A stretch of DNA of 64,000 nucleotides from Lithospermum erythrorhizon (taxonomy: Eukaryota; Streptophyta; Magnoliopsida; Boraginales; Boraginaceae), in NCBI GenBank assembly GCA_019722365.1, contig JADFUC010000511.1, forward strand, positions 248,001 to 312,000, in the 5' to 3' direction. Position 1 is the first letter of the stretch; each line of letters begins with the position of its first letter. The position numbers were made by a program, and so were the translations under genes. Of the stretch, positions 12,166 through 23,772 are shown one piece after another. The notes under the pieces were generated by a model. That model was given only the letters and a program-made list of their open reading frames with translations. It did no database searches and was not told the DNA's origin.

Positions 12166-13776
12166 CTACTTGACTATTTGAGTTTTCCTTAATTTTTCAA
12201 CCCTCTGACTCAAACTCACAACAGTATCGCTCTTACCTTCATCAAGAAGGGTTTGTTTTAAATTACTAAACAATGAACAAGGAGGCCTGATACCCATATC
12301 CAGCATCTCCTGAAAATATTTGCAGGCGTCGTCCAACTTGTTCTCATGGCAAAGACTATTGATTAGTGCAGAGAACATATGCATCCCCGGAAGAACTCCC
12401 CTGGCCTTCATCTGGTTCCATACCCTCACAGCCATATCTGTCCTATCTTCATTACAAAACATCCTAATTATGATCTCATAGGTACTCACAGTTGGCTCAC
12501 ATCCTGGCTCCTTGCTTATGTTCTGAAAAACTGAGTACGCCTCTTTCTTCCTCCCAACTTTAACTAGATGGTGAAGGATTATATCATAAGTTCGTGAATT
12601 GGGACCAACACCACACTTCCTCATCTCATCAACTACCCGATAGGCATCATGCATCCTCACCGACCAACAATATGCCCCCACAACTGAATTATAAGTAGGC
12701 GACTCAAGTGGATAACCACAACCTTTTGCCAGCTCAAAAAACTTAAGTGCCTCGTCCAACCTTCTATCAGACCCCAAACTATTAATCAAAGTGCAATAAA
12801 CATGAGGTGTTGCCTTGATTCCCTTTCGTTCCATCTCATTATACAGTTCAATGGCCTTATCATGCTTCTTTGCCTTACAATAAGCATTGATCAAAATCCC
12901 ATAACTCACAACATCTGGCTCAAACCCATCCGCAGTCATTTCACGATAAACCTCATCCAACCTTAACAAATTCTGCTCTTTCCCCCAGCCTTCTAATAGA
13001 ATAGTATAAGACTTGATACTTGGCCTAAACTTTATATTCTTCCACTTATCAAAAACCTCTTGCGCCTTCCCTACATGCCTCGACTTACTCAAAGTATCAA
13101 GAATTCTATTATAATCATCTAACTCTGGCTTCAACCCGTACTTCTCCATCTTATCAAACGCCTCTATAGCCTCCTTGACTTTCCTTGCGCGAGCATACCT
13201 CCTCGACACAAGAGCGAAAGTCTCTCTTCCCAACAACCCCTTTCTCTTCATTTCATCTATGAGCACCCATACCATCTTAAACTGCTTGATTTTCCCTAAT
13301 GACTCAACCAACGCATTGTAACAATCTACATTACACTCAAACCCCCTCTGTTTCTCAGCAAACCGGAAAAACGACAACGCTAAAACACCAGAATTGCTTA
13401 GCCTTCTCAACACTTGTTCAACCAATGCTGAAGAAAACTCTACTTGCACTGATTTCAGAACTGAATGAATGGATTTGGGGTCAGTAACACTAGATATTTT
13501 TTGACAAATTTTCTCAACTTGTTCAACTGAGTTATGGTCAATGGGGTTGATAGTTGTGAAGGTGTTTGATAAATTGCCTGTGTGAAGTGATCTTGAAAAA
13601 GTCAGAAAAAATGTTAAGTCGTTAATTGTATGGTTAGTTAAGGTTTGATTAATTGTTGGTTTAGAGGTGAGGAGTGTGGAGTAATAGAAATTAGTGGTGT
13701 TACTGTTAATGGTTTTGAGAGGTTTTCGGAGGGTTTTAGACAAACGAGGGAGATGTTTGAAGAGAGACATTTTCAA
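12166..13776 (-). CDS. P-class pentatricopeptide repeat protein, probably mitochondrial
   Basis: A single uninterrupted frame of 536 codons, the usual intronless form of plant PPR genes. The first ~75 residues are rich in Ser, Thr, Asn, Lys and Arg with few acidic residues, typical of a mitochondrial presequence. From about residue 150 to 515 there are roughly ten 35-residue PPR motifs (for example VVSYGILINAYCKAKKHDKA), with no E, DYW or SMR extension. P-class members bind organellar RNA base by base and act in RNA stability, splicing or translation. Length and the QVLRRLSNSGVLALSFFRFA block recall the Arabidopsis At1g71060 group, a memory-based match. Two in-frame ATGs (13,776 and 13,770) could start the protein. 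The target RNA is unknown. Confidence 0.9.
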   Translation of the reverse strand: MKMSLFKHLPRLSKTLRKPLKTINSNTTNFYYSTLLTSKPTINQTLTNHTINDLTFFLTFSRSLHTGNLSNTFTTINPIDHNSVEQVEKICQKISSVTDPKSIHSVLKSVQVEFSSALVEQVLRRLSNSGVLALSFFRFAEKQRGFECNVDCYNALVESLGKIKQFKMVWVLIDEMKRKGLLGRETFALVSRRYARARKVKEAIEAFDKMEKYGLKPELDDYNRILDTLSKSRHVGKAQEVFDKWKNIKFRPSIKSYTILLEGWGKEQNLLRLDEVYREMTADGFEPDVVSYGILINAYCKAKKHDKAIELYNEMERKGIKATPHVYCTLINSLGSDRRLDEALKFFELAKGCGYPLESPTYNSVVGAYCWSVRMHDAYRVVDEMRKCGVGPNSRTYDIILHHLVKVGRKKEAYSVFQNISKEPGCEPTVSTYEIIIRMFCNEDRTDMAVRVWNQMKARGVLPGMHMFSALINSLCHENKLDDACKYFQEMLDMGIRPPCSLFSNLKQTLLDEGKSDTVVSLSQRVEKLRKTQIVK

Positions 13777-13851
13777 AGTGCGCTTTATTTTCTTTCTTTA
13801 ACACGCTATATGCTTGCTGGTTTCTCTAAAGAAAGATTTCAAAATTTATAA

Positions 13852-14640
13852 TGTAGCAAGCTGAAGTTGAATCTGTAAATATTGTTGATTTATTGGGAGA
13901 TGCCTTGGTGACTGAAGTTGGATCGGGAATGCATTGATAAGAAAATTTAAATAGTTAAAGTTTTAAAAGTAATTTTTTGATTGCAAGATGATGAAAAAAT
14001 GTTACCATTTACAAGACTTTAGATGATGAAAGAATGATAAGTTGCAAGAGACTTTACATGTTGAAATGAAATGGGTGTAGTCACTGCTAGTAGTGAAAAG
14101 TGAGTTTAGGATGATATGATTTTACCCATTTTAAAGCCCCAATTTTAAAATCTTAAATTCCCAAATCGACTCTGATTAATAATTTTTTTGCCATTGAATA
14201 TAGGTAAAATGAAATATAATTGAAGTAATTCGTTTAAAAGTATGAAGGATAATATTATGTCATAAAAATTTGATCATTGTGATTAGTAATTTTTTTACTT
14301 ATTTGTATTTAGCATTGCAGAATAATATACCATAGATTATAGATCCGGACTCAGTTTTTTTTTTGTCCGCGAGACGCATCTCGGCGGATATCGAATTCGT
14401 AGCTTTGCGGTGCGTCACGTGTATGTCGGCGTGAGTTGGCAAATAATTGTTGTAGAATCAGGGAGTCGTCTGCCGATGTTCTTGAGTTATCATTTATCTT
14501 GAATGGCTATGGGGTGGTTATATGAATTTTATCACGTATATGTCAGACCAACTTTTCGCGTTATTGATAATGTAGCAGGTGTGTGGCGGCTTGGTTGGAG
14601 ACGTATCCAACGGACTCACTTTGAAGTCAAACTATACTTT
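13852..14640. other. Intergenic region between divergent PPR and zinc-finger genes
   Basis: Serves as shared upstream DNA for the PPR gene (-) and the RanBP2 gene (+). Most is AT-rich. A patch at about 14,345-14,450, after a T-run, is much richer in CG (GTCCGCGAGACGCATCTCGG and following) than its flanks and may be inserted sequence. No coding content was seen. Confidence 0.45.
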
Positions 14641-14706
14641 GACAAACATTGAGTAAGTTCAGTTCTATATACTCCTAATAATTCCCGGAAAATCAAGAAT
14701 CCTAGA

Positions 14707-17187
14707 ATGTCTCAAATGTTGAGACATCTTCAACAAACTTGTCCAAACCTAGTAACCATTCTTGGACACAAACATAATTACCGTACAAATCCAGCAATTG
14801 AATTCATTCTTGAAGAAGTCAACTCTCGTTCTCCACCACCAACATCATCTTCTTCATTTCAAAGCAATGAAAAAGATGAACCCATAATTGATGTACCCAA
14901 TCAATTACCAATTAAGGTTGAAATGTCGCACCCGTGGCCTGAATGGTCTGCGTTAATGGACAAATTATTCAAAACTGGCTATTTTCAAGAAAATAATGAA
15001 TTGGGTACGAAAGATGTTAATTTTATAAGGACTGCTTGTCTCAATTTCGCTCGTGATAGATATGATCTTATAAGGTATGAATAGTGATTATTATGTTTCA
15101 AAAAGATTGTCCAGTTTTCAATTTTATTCAAAACAATCAAATATTTCGAGGCATGGGTTTTAGTTTAAACGATCACCTATATTGATACAGAGGGAGAATA
15201 TAGTAGTATGGAACTACGATGTTTTAGTATGTTATGATTTAATGGTTTTGATAAGTATTGGTGAGTAGCTTTGCATGCCAGCTGTTTGAGGAATTGGCTA
15301 AATGGAACACATAGACATTGTCCGACTGGGATTGAGAGTGAATGTTTTTTTGTAATGGAAGCTAATTTTGTTTACATAGTCCAGCAATATACGAACTGAA
15401 TTGTATAGGGGAGCCGAAGCTTATTGCCGTGTTTCTTGTCTCTATGGTTGTGAACATTGGTTTTCCATTGTTGTTGGAAGTATAATTTGGTAACAGCCTT
15501 ATAAGAGCGTCTAGTGGAAGGATAGAACAAACTTGTGAAAATATTTGAAATTTTGGTAAAACGAATTAGCTATAATGAAAAAAAGGCAGTAATTTATTAT
15601 GGTGTTATAATATGTTGCTGATAAAGTATCAATACTAGTTTACGCTATGCCATTTGCTGCAGGTATTTATCACCTAAACATATTTTTGTTATTGCGGGCT
15701 CTGGATGTCCAAGCATAGATAGAAAGATTGTCAATTCTGGCAAGCGCCTCCGAGCACATTTCAACATTGACGAGGGAAATGTATGTTCGGATCTAAGAAT
15801 AATTATTTCAGCCTAGGAAGTCATATTTATTAATAATCGCTGTTGTAGATTTTCCATGTCTTATGCTAATCAATGTGATATGAAAAGGTTTGTGGCTCCT
15901 GCATTTTGAGGGGAAACTGTGAGCGAGCATTTCTTAGGGCACATGATTGTGAAGGTGGAAGGACTGTGGATGTCATGCGCTTTTTGGTGGCATATGGATT
16001 GGACCCACTTACAGGGTCAGTGGAGAACATGCCTACCCTAAAAAAAATGGTGAAAGAATCTGCAAAAATCTTGCTGAAGGAAATGGTGGAGTTTAGTAGT
16101 GAGACAGTTGATAGCCAACCCATAAATACAGCAGCGTTCGGAACAAAGTTGAATGTACAAGAAAGTTCACAAGGTCAAACTGATGTCCAGACAAAGCAAA
16201 GCGATTGGAATTGCCCCAAGTAATGAATACAAGTTTTCTGATTTTCGTGCCTATTAGCGTTGTGTTGCGCCAATTTAAAATGTTTGAATATTTATTCCAT
16301 TGCCTCCAGATGCCATTTCATGAACTTTGCGAGGAATATAAGGTGTTTACGATGTGATCATCTTTCCGAAGAAAAACTGAAAATGCTAAGGGAGGAGGAA
16401 GAGAATCTTCCAAAAAAGAAGGGAGACTGGATATGTGAAAAGTATTTCAGTAATTGATTAATTTGATCTCTTTAGCAATTAATTTTTCTTCCCTTTATTC
16501 ATTTCTCTAAGCATTATTAAATTGAACAGGTGCAGTTTTCTGAATTTCGCAAAGAACTCGCGGTGTTTGCGGTGCAAAGAGAAGCCACCAAAGAGGGATC
16601 TTGTAGCGGGGGAATGGGAATGTGATTCGTGAGTTTGGCTCTATAATGTTCTTTAGCTACGTAGATGCTGTAATTGTTGGTATCACTTACGATACTTGTT
16701 ATATCTTCAAATGTTATTTTGCAGTTGCAACTACATCAATTTCAGAAAAAACATGGTATGCCTAAAATGTGATCATAAACGGCCCAAGTCTAAAAATCAT
16801 CTCAGCAAAAACTCTCAACCTACAAGCAATAATATGGGTTATCGGCGAACCAGACCCATATTTGGAGAAGAGATGCATAGTAAAGAAGATGAAGACACCA
16901 TATGGGAGTACGCTGGCCGCGAGAATGACACCAATAAACACTCCAATTCCTGGAATCAGATTCCGGCATTTGAGGATTTCCCTATCTTGGGAGGTAAGAG
17001 TCATTTGTCTCGTGATGTGCAGAGACAAGAGAGGTGGAAACGGGAAATGGAATTGAGCAGAAAAAATGCAAAGAAGGATAGAGAGAATGCAGAGAATTTT
17101 AAACGTTCTATTCTGAACAAAGATGTTGATCCTTTTCATTGTTCTGATGATGAAGAAATGGCAGACTGGTTCCCGAATAGGACATGA
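14707..17187 (+). CDS. RanBP2-type zinc-finger protein of the organelle OZ/VAR3 family
   Basis: Six exons with consistent phases: 14707-15074, 15663-15780, 15888-16219, 16310-16441, 16530-16628 and 16725-17187, giving 503 residues. The N-terminal half carries the family block with HPWPEW, IRTACLNFARDRYDLIRY, VIAGSGCPSIDRK and GGRTVDVMRF. Three RanBP2 zinc fingers follow, each C-x(2)-C-type pairs around an NF core: WNCPKCHFMNF...CLRC, WICEKCSFLNF...CLRC and WECDSCNYINF...CLKC. Each finger is split by an intron after the first Cys-proximal codon, a regular pattern. The tail is acidic and charged. Relatives (VAR3/OZ1, OZ2) act in plastid RNA editing or mitochondrial intron splicing. The start chosen is the first ATG of the exon; the N-terminus looks short for a transit peptide, so an upstream exon is possible. 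Confidence 0.88.
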
Positions 17188-17429
17188 ATGAGTGAGTATT
17201 GACCATTGTGACTCTTGGCCAAGTAATATTCTTTCGAGTGATTTTTCGAGGTGTCCCCTGCCCTTTAAGCCACCGAAAAATTGTCAAAAAGCGAAGGTTG
17301 AATCAATTAAGATCTACATCACTATTCTTCTACTTAAGAAGCATTTCCAAGGAAAGTGTGACAAGGCTGTTTTAATTTTCTCAACCTTTGTGTATATTAG
17401 GGCCGATCTGTTGGGTTTTCTGTCATGAT

Positions 17430-18263
17430 AATAAGATTGAGATAGGGAGGTTCTTTGATTTGTTTCTTTCTTTTTTTGAAATGTCATTATCAATATTATT
17501 TGTTTGATTTTTTTTTTTCTTCTTTTTCTCTTTGTAGTTTTTGTTCACAGTGGAAGCTTCAGAAAATGGTAATCCAGAAACCAAAGAGGTAAAGATCCAC
17601 ATGAGGTAAGATTTTTAGTTAAGTGAGACAAATCAAGAGTAGGTATTACAAATAGCAGCCATGTAAGTTAAATATTATGGTATTTGGCTATATTGCACAG
17701 ATGCTTCTACTGGAAACATAAACAAAGAATCAGTTAGGTCCTTTGAGGGGTCCTGATCCCACTGCTTCCAGATCCTCTAGTCAACAAATACTTTTAAATT
17801 TGAGTACAGACCAGCAAAAATGACACAGGAGGACCATCAAGATCCAAGGAAATGTAGATCTTCCATTCAGTCTTGTTTTATGATGATAGCTTAGTCAAGA
17901 TAATTGTGAGTTATCTGGAGAACTGTATACATATGTCAACAATTTCATCCCAGATGAACATGTAACTACCAAGATTGGCATACATGAAACAGATCCTATG
18001 TCTCTATCATAAAATCTATAGGAATTTCTAAGCTGTTGCCTTTCTAAATGATAAAATTCTGGAAACATGCATGGATGCATTATATTATACTCTTTCTTGC
18101 TAAATATATTACTCTCCCACATCCCTTTCTTGCTAAATACATTACTCTCCCGATAAGTTATTTGTCCAATAACTCCAACCAATAAAATCTTCATCTATAA
18201 ATTAAACAAGACATCAATAATCCCATCATATCAAACGACCTAATCTTAAAAGCAAGAAAAAAC
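17430..18263. other. 3' flank and spacer with a 42-bp tandem duplication
   Basis: Contains a T-rich tract (17,460-17,530) and a tandem duplication at about 18,088-18,153, in which CTTTCTTGCTAAATA(T/C)ATTACTCTCCC occurs twice. No coding frame is supported; the minus-strand frame at 17,895-18,194 is accidental and includes this duplication. Confidence 0.45.
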
Positions 18264-18644
18264 ATGTCATCAACCACTTCTCTGTTTGTTCCATCATTTT
18301 CAAGAACTAGAAGAAGTACCATTGTTTCCTCAAGGCCAAAAAGATATGCAACTACAGTTTTGGCAGCATAGCGAGAAGCTCTTGACCATAATCATAACGG
18401 CAGGATTGTCGATAAGAACATGATTATTTTGCGAAAGAGAATACATGAGATGAAGATGGTCGAGAAGAGCTATGAACCGCTAGTGGAATGGATGGATTGG
18501 GAGAGGAAATGCTACGCGTATTATGACACGATGATCTGTGAGGCGTTGGGGATGTTGCAGTCTCGGTTAATGGATACTCGACCAAGCTTGGCTCTGGGAT
18601 TGATCGCATTGATGGGATTGGTCTTCCAGTTTCGATGCTGGTAG
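18264..18644 (+). pseudogene. Small plant protein of unknown function with one in-frame TAG
   Basis: From ATG 18,264 to TAG 18,644 the frame is open for 126 codons except for a single TAG at 18,369-18,371 (codon 36). The N-terminus is rich in Ser, Thr and Arg with almost no acidic residues, like a plastid or mitochondrial transit peptide. The rest has a basic helical segment (KRIHEMKMVEKSYEP), a WMDWERK motif and a hydrophobic C-terminal helix (LALGLIALMGLVF). The downstream part reads like a conserved single-exon small protein, but I cannot name the family. Either the TAG kills the gene, or it is a base-call error, or translation starts at the ATG at 18,420. Without the TAG the product would be about 126 residues. 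No neighbour suggests a function. Confidence 0.6.
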
Positions 18645-18959
18645 TCCTGTTTCATATGTCAGAGTTGTATGATGTTGTTTTAGCTGGAATTCAGTGAACT
18701 AAGAATGTTTGATTTCATCTTTCCAAATCTTAGATTCACTTCAGTCTGTAACTTGGCTTTCTTTATGAAATGAACTAGGACATGTAAAAGTTATCGTAGA
18801 TCATAGTGACACATAATTATTTTTATTGAATTGGAAAAGACTAAAATGGCTTGTAATAAATTTAGTGTTTACGAATTAGATCCTCTATTCTTTAATTTAC
18901 TCATAAATTATTTTATTGAATTGAAGAACTGAATGGCTTATTGGTTGAATTGGTTATCT

Positions 18960-19095
18960 ACAAGCATATGATAGAAAGAGGGCTAATAATATTTCTCATC
19001 TAATGTGTTGCTTTACCTCCAACGATAACAATAATAACCACTTGAAGGGAAAGTGGCAATGAAAATCATGCGTGCAAGACTATAATAGAGAAGAA
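18960..19095 (+). repeat. Stray copy of the aspartic-protease upstream region
   Basis: The segment AAAGAGGGCTAATA, then ATGTGTTG, CTTTACCTCCAACGATAACA, ATAACCAC and GGAAAGTGGCAATG follows in the same order as at 49,290-49,415, directly upstream of the aspartic protease gene 30 kb away. No protease coding sequence accompanies it. It is either a dispersed gene fragment or part of an unrecognised repeat family shared by both places. Confidence 0.6.
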
Positions 19096-19103
19096 GATAA
19101 TAT

Positions 19104-19127
19104 TATCTATCTATCTATCTATCTATA
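19104..19127. repeat. (TATC)n microsatellite
   Basis: About five to six perfect TATC/CTAT units, directly after the stray protease upstream fragment. Confidence 0.9.
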
Positions 19128-19902
19128 CATATAAAAATAATTGTATTAAAAGTTTATTTAAAAGCTTTTTCGTTATTGGATGTAAAATACTTACTTAATA
19201 AAGGGTATAGTATTTTGATGATTACAGGTAAATAAAAATACTATAAATACAAATATGAGTTACGTACGAAAAAAATTTTTTTATTGTAGGATTATTCAGT
19301 GTATTTGGTATGAAAGTATAAGTATAGTACTCTATAATAAAATTATTAAGTTTGATCTGAAAATTAACTTACATTATTTGTACTTGAATAATCAAAAAAT
19401 ATTATGTTTTAAGAATAATTATGGGTTAAAATAGTGAAAATATTGTTAATATACGATGAAAAATATTTAAAGTATTAATATATTTAAGTAATTTACTAAA
19501 ATATTATAATTTGTTATTCAAATCAATGTTATGTATATAAATTAGGATGGTAAGGATTTATTTAATTTAATCATTAAAAAATTAATCTAAACAATCCATA
19601 CATCTTTCTCAGATCCCCGATTTAGTTGATCGTGTAGGAAAATCTTTCTTTATTTCTTGATCGTATAGAATTCAATCTGACTTTATCTTGATATTTCAAT
19701 TTTATCCCTTAGTAAAATATTTTTTTATTTTCATGATTAATTAAAGTATTTTGATAAAAGTACCTCTTTAAGGTATATTAGTAATATTAAATCAAGCCAT
19801 AATAAAGTCTTTCGTAAATGATCAAGTAAATTGGGGCCGGAGAAATAATAATTTGTTAATTTTTATTGAAGAAAATCTCTTAAGCGTAGAAGGTAATAAA
19901 TA

Positions 19903-20132
19903 TATTCTCCTCCCGATCCATTTTAATTGACTTTCTCATATGAGATAAATATTTGATCTTCAATTATTCTTTAATTATATTATTAAAAATAATATTATAA
20001 GAATTATTATAAGCGGCGAATCCAATTACATAAATTTTAAATTTTTAGAATAATGAATAATTCGCAATATATGGTCCAAAATTCAATTTTAAAAGTCAAA
20101 GCGACAATTAAAATGGATTGAAGGGACTAGTA
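19903..20132. mobile_element. Stowaway-like MITE
   Basis: The ends are inverted: TTCTCCTCCCGATCCATTTTAATTG at the left pairs with CAATTAAAATGGATTGAAGGGACTAG at the right, both flanked by TA. The CTCC(C)TCC-type terminus, TA target duplication, AT-rich interior and length near 230 bp are those of Stowaway/Tc1-mariner MITEs. Some terminal bases have diverged, so it is not recent. Confidence 0.75.
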
Positions 20133-20144
20133 ATCATAAGTTAT

Positions 20145-20430
20145 CAATTTTGTTGGTAGAGTTTTTAAATAATTGTATTATTGAAAAAGAAAAATTGAGC
20201 GATCTTTTAGAAACGACTTCATATTGAGTATCTATAAATTGAATTTTGGTAGTTGAGTTTTAAATAATTTTACTTATTGAAAAAAAAATTAAGCGAACAT
20301 TTGAATGGGGGTGGTATGTAGTCTTCATAATTAACTTAGTTTGTCGGTTGAGTTTTAAAAAATTTTGGTATTGAATAAGAAAATTGAAGCGATCTTTAAG
20401 ATGGATGTGAAATTTAGTAACATTCTCGAC
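20145..20430. repeat. Degenerate tandem repeat, three ~95-bp units
   Basis: Three units each contain GTTGGTAGAGTTTT/GGTAGTTGAGTTTT/GTCGGTTGAGTTTT, then AATAATTnTAnTTATTGAA, AAAATTGAGCGATCTTTT-like sequence and a closing AATTnAnTTn. The units follow one another directly at about 20,150, 20,246 and 20,336. AT-rich, non-coding. Confidence 0.6.
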
Positions 20431-20849
20431 ATATATGAAATAATATAGTAACTTGACCTATTATGTAATAATTTTATTTGTTTTTAAAACTTCATGTTGT
20501 TTTAAATTGTGTATTGACTTGAAACGACTTGACTTCTTACACAAGTCATGGACAAATTCCATTATTATTAGCTGAGTCTATAGAATACTAATAATGTCTA
20601 TGAATTTTGTTAGTTAGATATATGGATCATCTTGTTTCATGTCTATGGAATATTAATAATGTGTATGAAATATTTATTCCTTCAGGTCTATGGAACTGTT
20701 TGAACCTCCATTTTCATTTATTTGAGATGTTGGTTTATTTGCCATCAAAGCTGGACAACATGGAATCATAGTTAAGTAATCGACATGTCGAATACGGTAA
20801 AAAATATACTAATTCATATACTGTGCAGATAATTTGATTTTACAAATCT

Positions 20850-21640
20850 GTAGTATGATACTTAATCTAATAATGGCTAAACTATATAAATTAGAAATAA
20901 AAAATCAACTGGCTAATTTTAATTAGTCTCAGTTCCATATATAGTATGGTGGTTAATCTAGCAATAGCTAAACTATCTAAACTAGAAACTAGATATCATA
21001 TGGCTAATTTTAATTATTTAGTTCTATAATTTTGTGTTAATCTAATAATGACAAAAACTAGATATAAAGCCAGACCAATGCCATATCACCATGCTAATTT
21101 TAATTATCCAAAATTCACTAATATGATTGTTAATCTAGCAACTAACTTTGAAACATATCATAATACACATTGTTGTTTCATCTATAATACTGATAAATAA
21201 CAAAACAAATAGTTAACAAATTTTGCCTAACAATGTTACTTTTAACAGTTAAGAATAATATCATATCATTCTATGCCTGCATATATTTAACAAATAAGTT
21301 ATCAATATGGGTTAATAATTTTTAGTCACGCGATCTTGTTGTTATGACTAATTTTACTTTTAACAAATAACTTACCAACATGGGTTAATATTTTTAGCCA
21401 CACGAACTTGTTATTATGGCTAATTTTACTTGCATAGTTTCAAGTCTATGACCAATTTCATTGAATCCTCAAATACCAAAACTTTTAAGCAAACATGTAA
21501 ATAACCAATTCAATTAACCATTCTATGTCTTCCTACATTTTTAGAACAACTGCCCAGCTTTGGTTAATAACATTTTGCCATTCTAACTTGCAATTATGGC
21601 AAATATTAATTTGCATAATTTCATTCAAGTCTATCATCAG
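20850..21640. repeat. Degenerate AT-rich repeats, two families
   Basis: At 20,860-21,140 a unit with GTTAATCTAGCAATAGCTAAAC and GGCTAATTTTAATTA recurs three to four times. At 21,291-21,435 two clear tandem units of about 72 bp share ACAAATAA(G/C)TTA and ATGGGTTAATA, with TTTTTAG and the closing GCTAATTTTACTT. A looser third copy lies at about 21,545-21,630. No coding frame. Confidence 0.55.
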
Positions 21641-23480
21641 ATTTTACCTTCTTCGCCAGAAAAGGTAGTGAAACTAGTTTAGAAGGGAAATGGGTCTTTG
21701 TTGATTAATACGGAGTATTCATTAACAAAATCACGATATTATAGGGATTTCCGGTTTTATTATTTGATTCTTATTGAGAATGGGAAATAAAAATTTTAAT
21801 TGGATGAAATTCATGGAGGTGTGATTTTGGATCAAAATTATTTTTGTAAAAGGAAGAAACCGTAAATGCTAGGATGTAGAGTTTGAGGGGGGATAGGATA
21901 CTCAAAATTATTATACCTTTAGTAGTAGAATAGTAAAAATTATTTAGTACTAGAAATCACACTCGATTGTATATCTCATTATAATATGATCATTGCCCGT
22001 CCATAGAGAGTCCAATTTTGGAGCTTACAAAATTTAGTAAGCATGATGTTTATAAATCTTTATGTTATAATTATTAATTGAATAGAAGCGTGTAGCACCC
22101 GACATTAAATGCGATGTGTGTTAGTTAATAAAAAGAAATGTGAAATATCTTAAATAAATGCATTTTATATGAGCAAATGCGATCGATATTTAAACATAAG
22201 ATAATCCCAGATAATTTGTAAGCGTAATGGCGTGATCTTCTGGCAACGTAATGTGGGCTCCTAAAATGGAACTCGTTCATAATACTAGCTGTTGCTAAAG
22301 AATAAAACTAGGTGTATATGTATTGTAGAAAGGCAAGAGGGTGTAAAATGAAGAGCAACTACCTTAGAAATGGAAACTTTTAATTTGTTTCGTTGTCCTT
22401 TGCTTCAAAGTGTACGTTTGCAATGAATTCGTTGTATTATTTGAACCCAAATCGAAAACTGTTGATGAATTAGAATGGTCTTAATAATAGCACTATTGTA
22501 CATGCTTGCACATAAACAATAATGAGTTCATCAAGTCCAATATCTAGAATAATTTTATTTTGCAAGAACATAGGTCCAACACTAATACCCGTATCATTAT
22601 TACGTAGCTGTAGTCTTAGATGCCAAAAGAAATTCTTTAAATGTCGATCTGAAAAATACAGTAGACCATTCCTATTATTTTAAATATGAATCAACCATAT
22701 TTAATTTTTTAATTTTTATTTCTATTCACAATCTAATATTTAATATATTTCTAATTATAACAATTAACATCATAAATCTTGTATTATCACATAACATTAC
22801 ACAAAAAGATCTGAAACAATTCAACATCAGAAACGCTAGCAGCTAAAAAAAATCTCTCTGCGTTGTTGATCAATCACATGATTACCAGCATGTTCGGTAA
22901 TATAGATTAAATATTATAATTAGCAAAATAACACAAAGTGTGCGAAATACCTTATAAACCCAAAAGCGTGCTCGTGAAGATTAACTACAATAATGAGATT
23001 ACAAACTCAAAAAGCATCTAAATCAATATCTAAAATCATAGAAAAAATCAAAAGAAATAAAAATAAAATAAATAAATCAAATCAAATCAAAGCATAATGA
23101 AATAAAATTGCCATGAGATTACAAACCCATAAATCACCTAATTTTGTGTAATATTATATAATGATCTGAAGATCGTGATATTGGTACATAATTTGGTATG
23201 GAGTGGTAGATATTGGATTGTCGAAAATAAAAAATAAATCGAAATTAAATGTAATTGATTTGCATTCAAAATAAGAATATAATGAATTAAATGAATTTTG
23301 AGGCAAATACGTTTAGTAATTTTGAATCGGCGTTTAACAGGCTACCGTATTGTGTGTGTAGTATTATTGTCCATTGAAATGGGCCTAACTTGATTATGGT
23401 AGTCTGTACACTTGTAAGCGATTATCATAATAATCCTAATTCGATTTTTCTCTCCGCCTACCACTCACGATCAACCTACC
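21640..23480. other. AT-rich intergenic DNA, no gene seen
   Basis: About 1.8 kb of AT-rich DNA without a supported gene. A-rich short repeats (AAATAAAATAAATAAATCAAATCAAATCAAA) occur near 23,050. Confidence 0.5.
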
Positions 23481-23603
23481 AGTGACAAAAGTCACAAAGC
23501 TTCACTGCCCTAATAGTGACAAAAGTCACAAAGCTTCACTGCTAATAATTGACAAAAGTCACAAGCTTCACTGCCTAATAGTGACAAAAGTCACAAAGCT
23601 TCC
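23481..23603. repeat. Tandem array of GTGAC-AAAA-GTCAC palindromes
   Basis: Four direct units of about 33 bp start at 23,481, 23,515, 23,548 and 23,580. Each has the imperfect or perfect palindrome GTGACAAAAGTCAC followed by AAAGCTTCACTGCC(TAAT). The third has TTGACAAAAGTCAC. Spacing of 33-34 bp is about three turns of B-DNA, so the palindromes face the same side of the helix. TGAC is the core of plant W-boxes and TGA-type bZIP sites. A TATA box and an ATG in good context follow. Confidence 0.85.
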
Positions 23604-23633
23604 ATAAATCATTTTTTTTCTTGTCCCCGAAAT

Positions 23634-23645
23634 CTACTATAAATT
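23634..23645 (+). promoter_or_regulatory. Candidate TATA box
   Basis: TACTATAAATTT lies 35 bp downstream of the palindrome array and about 135 bp upstream of the ATG at 23,773. Motif match only. Confidence 0.4.
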
Positions 23646-23772
23646 TCTCCAATCGTATAGCCGATGCTGCCAATTCTTTCTTAATTCCCCTATTTGCCTA
23701 TTAATTCAACTATTTTTTTTTCCTTTCTTGTCAACGCCACTACCCACCTTCCCTCATACATCCGACAATACC

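Noticed and set aside
16762..17139. 125-codon minus-strand frame with hydrophobic segments
   Set aside because: It lies wholly antisense to the last exon of the RanBP2 zinc-finger gene, whose protein fits its family.
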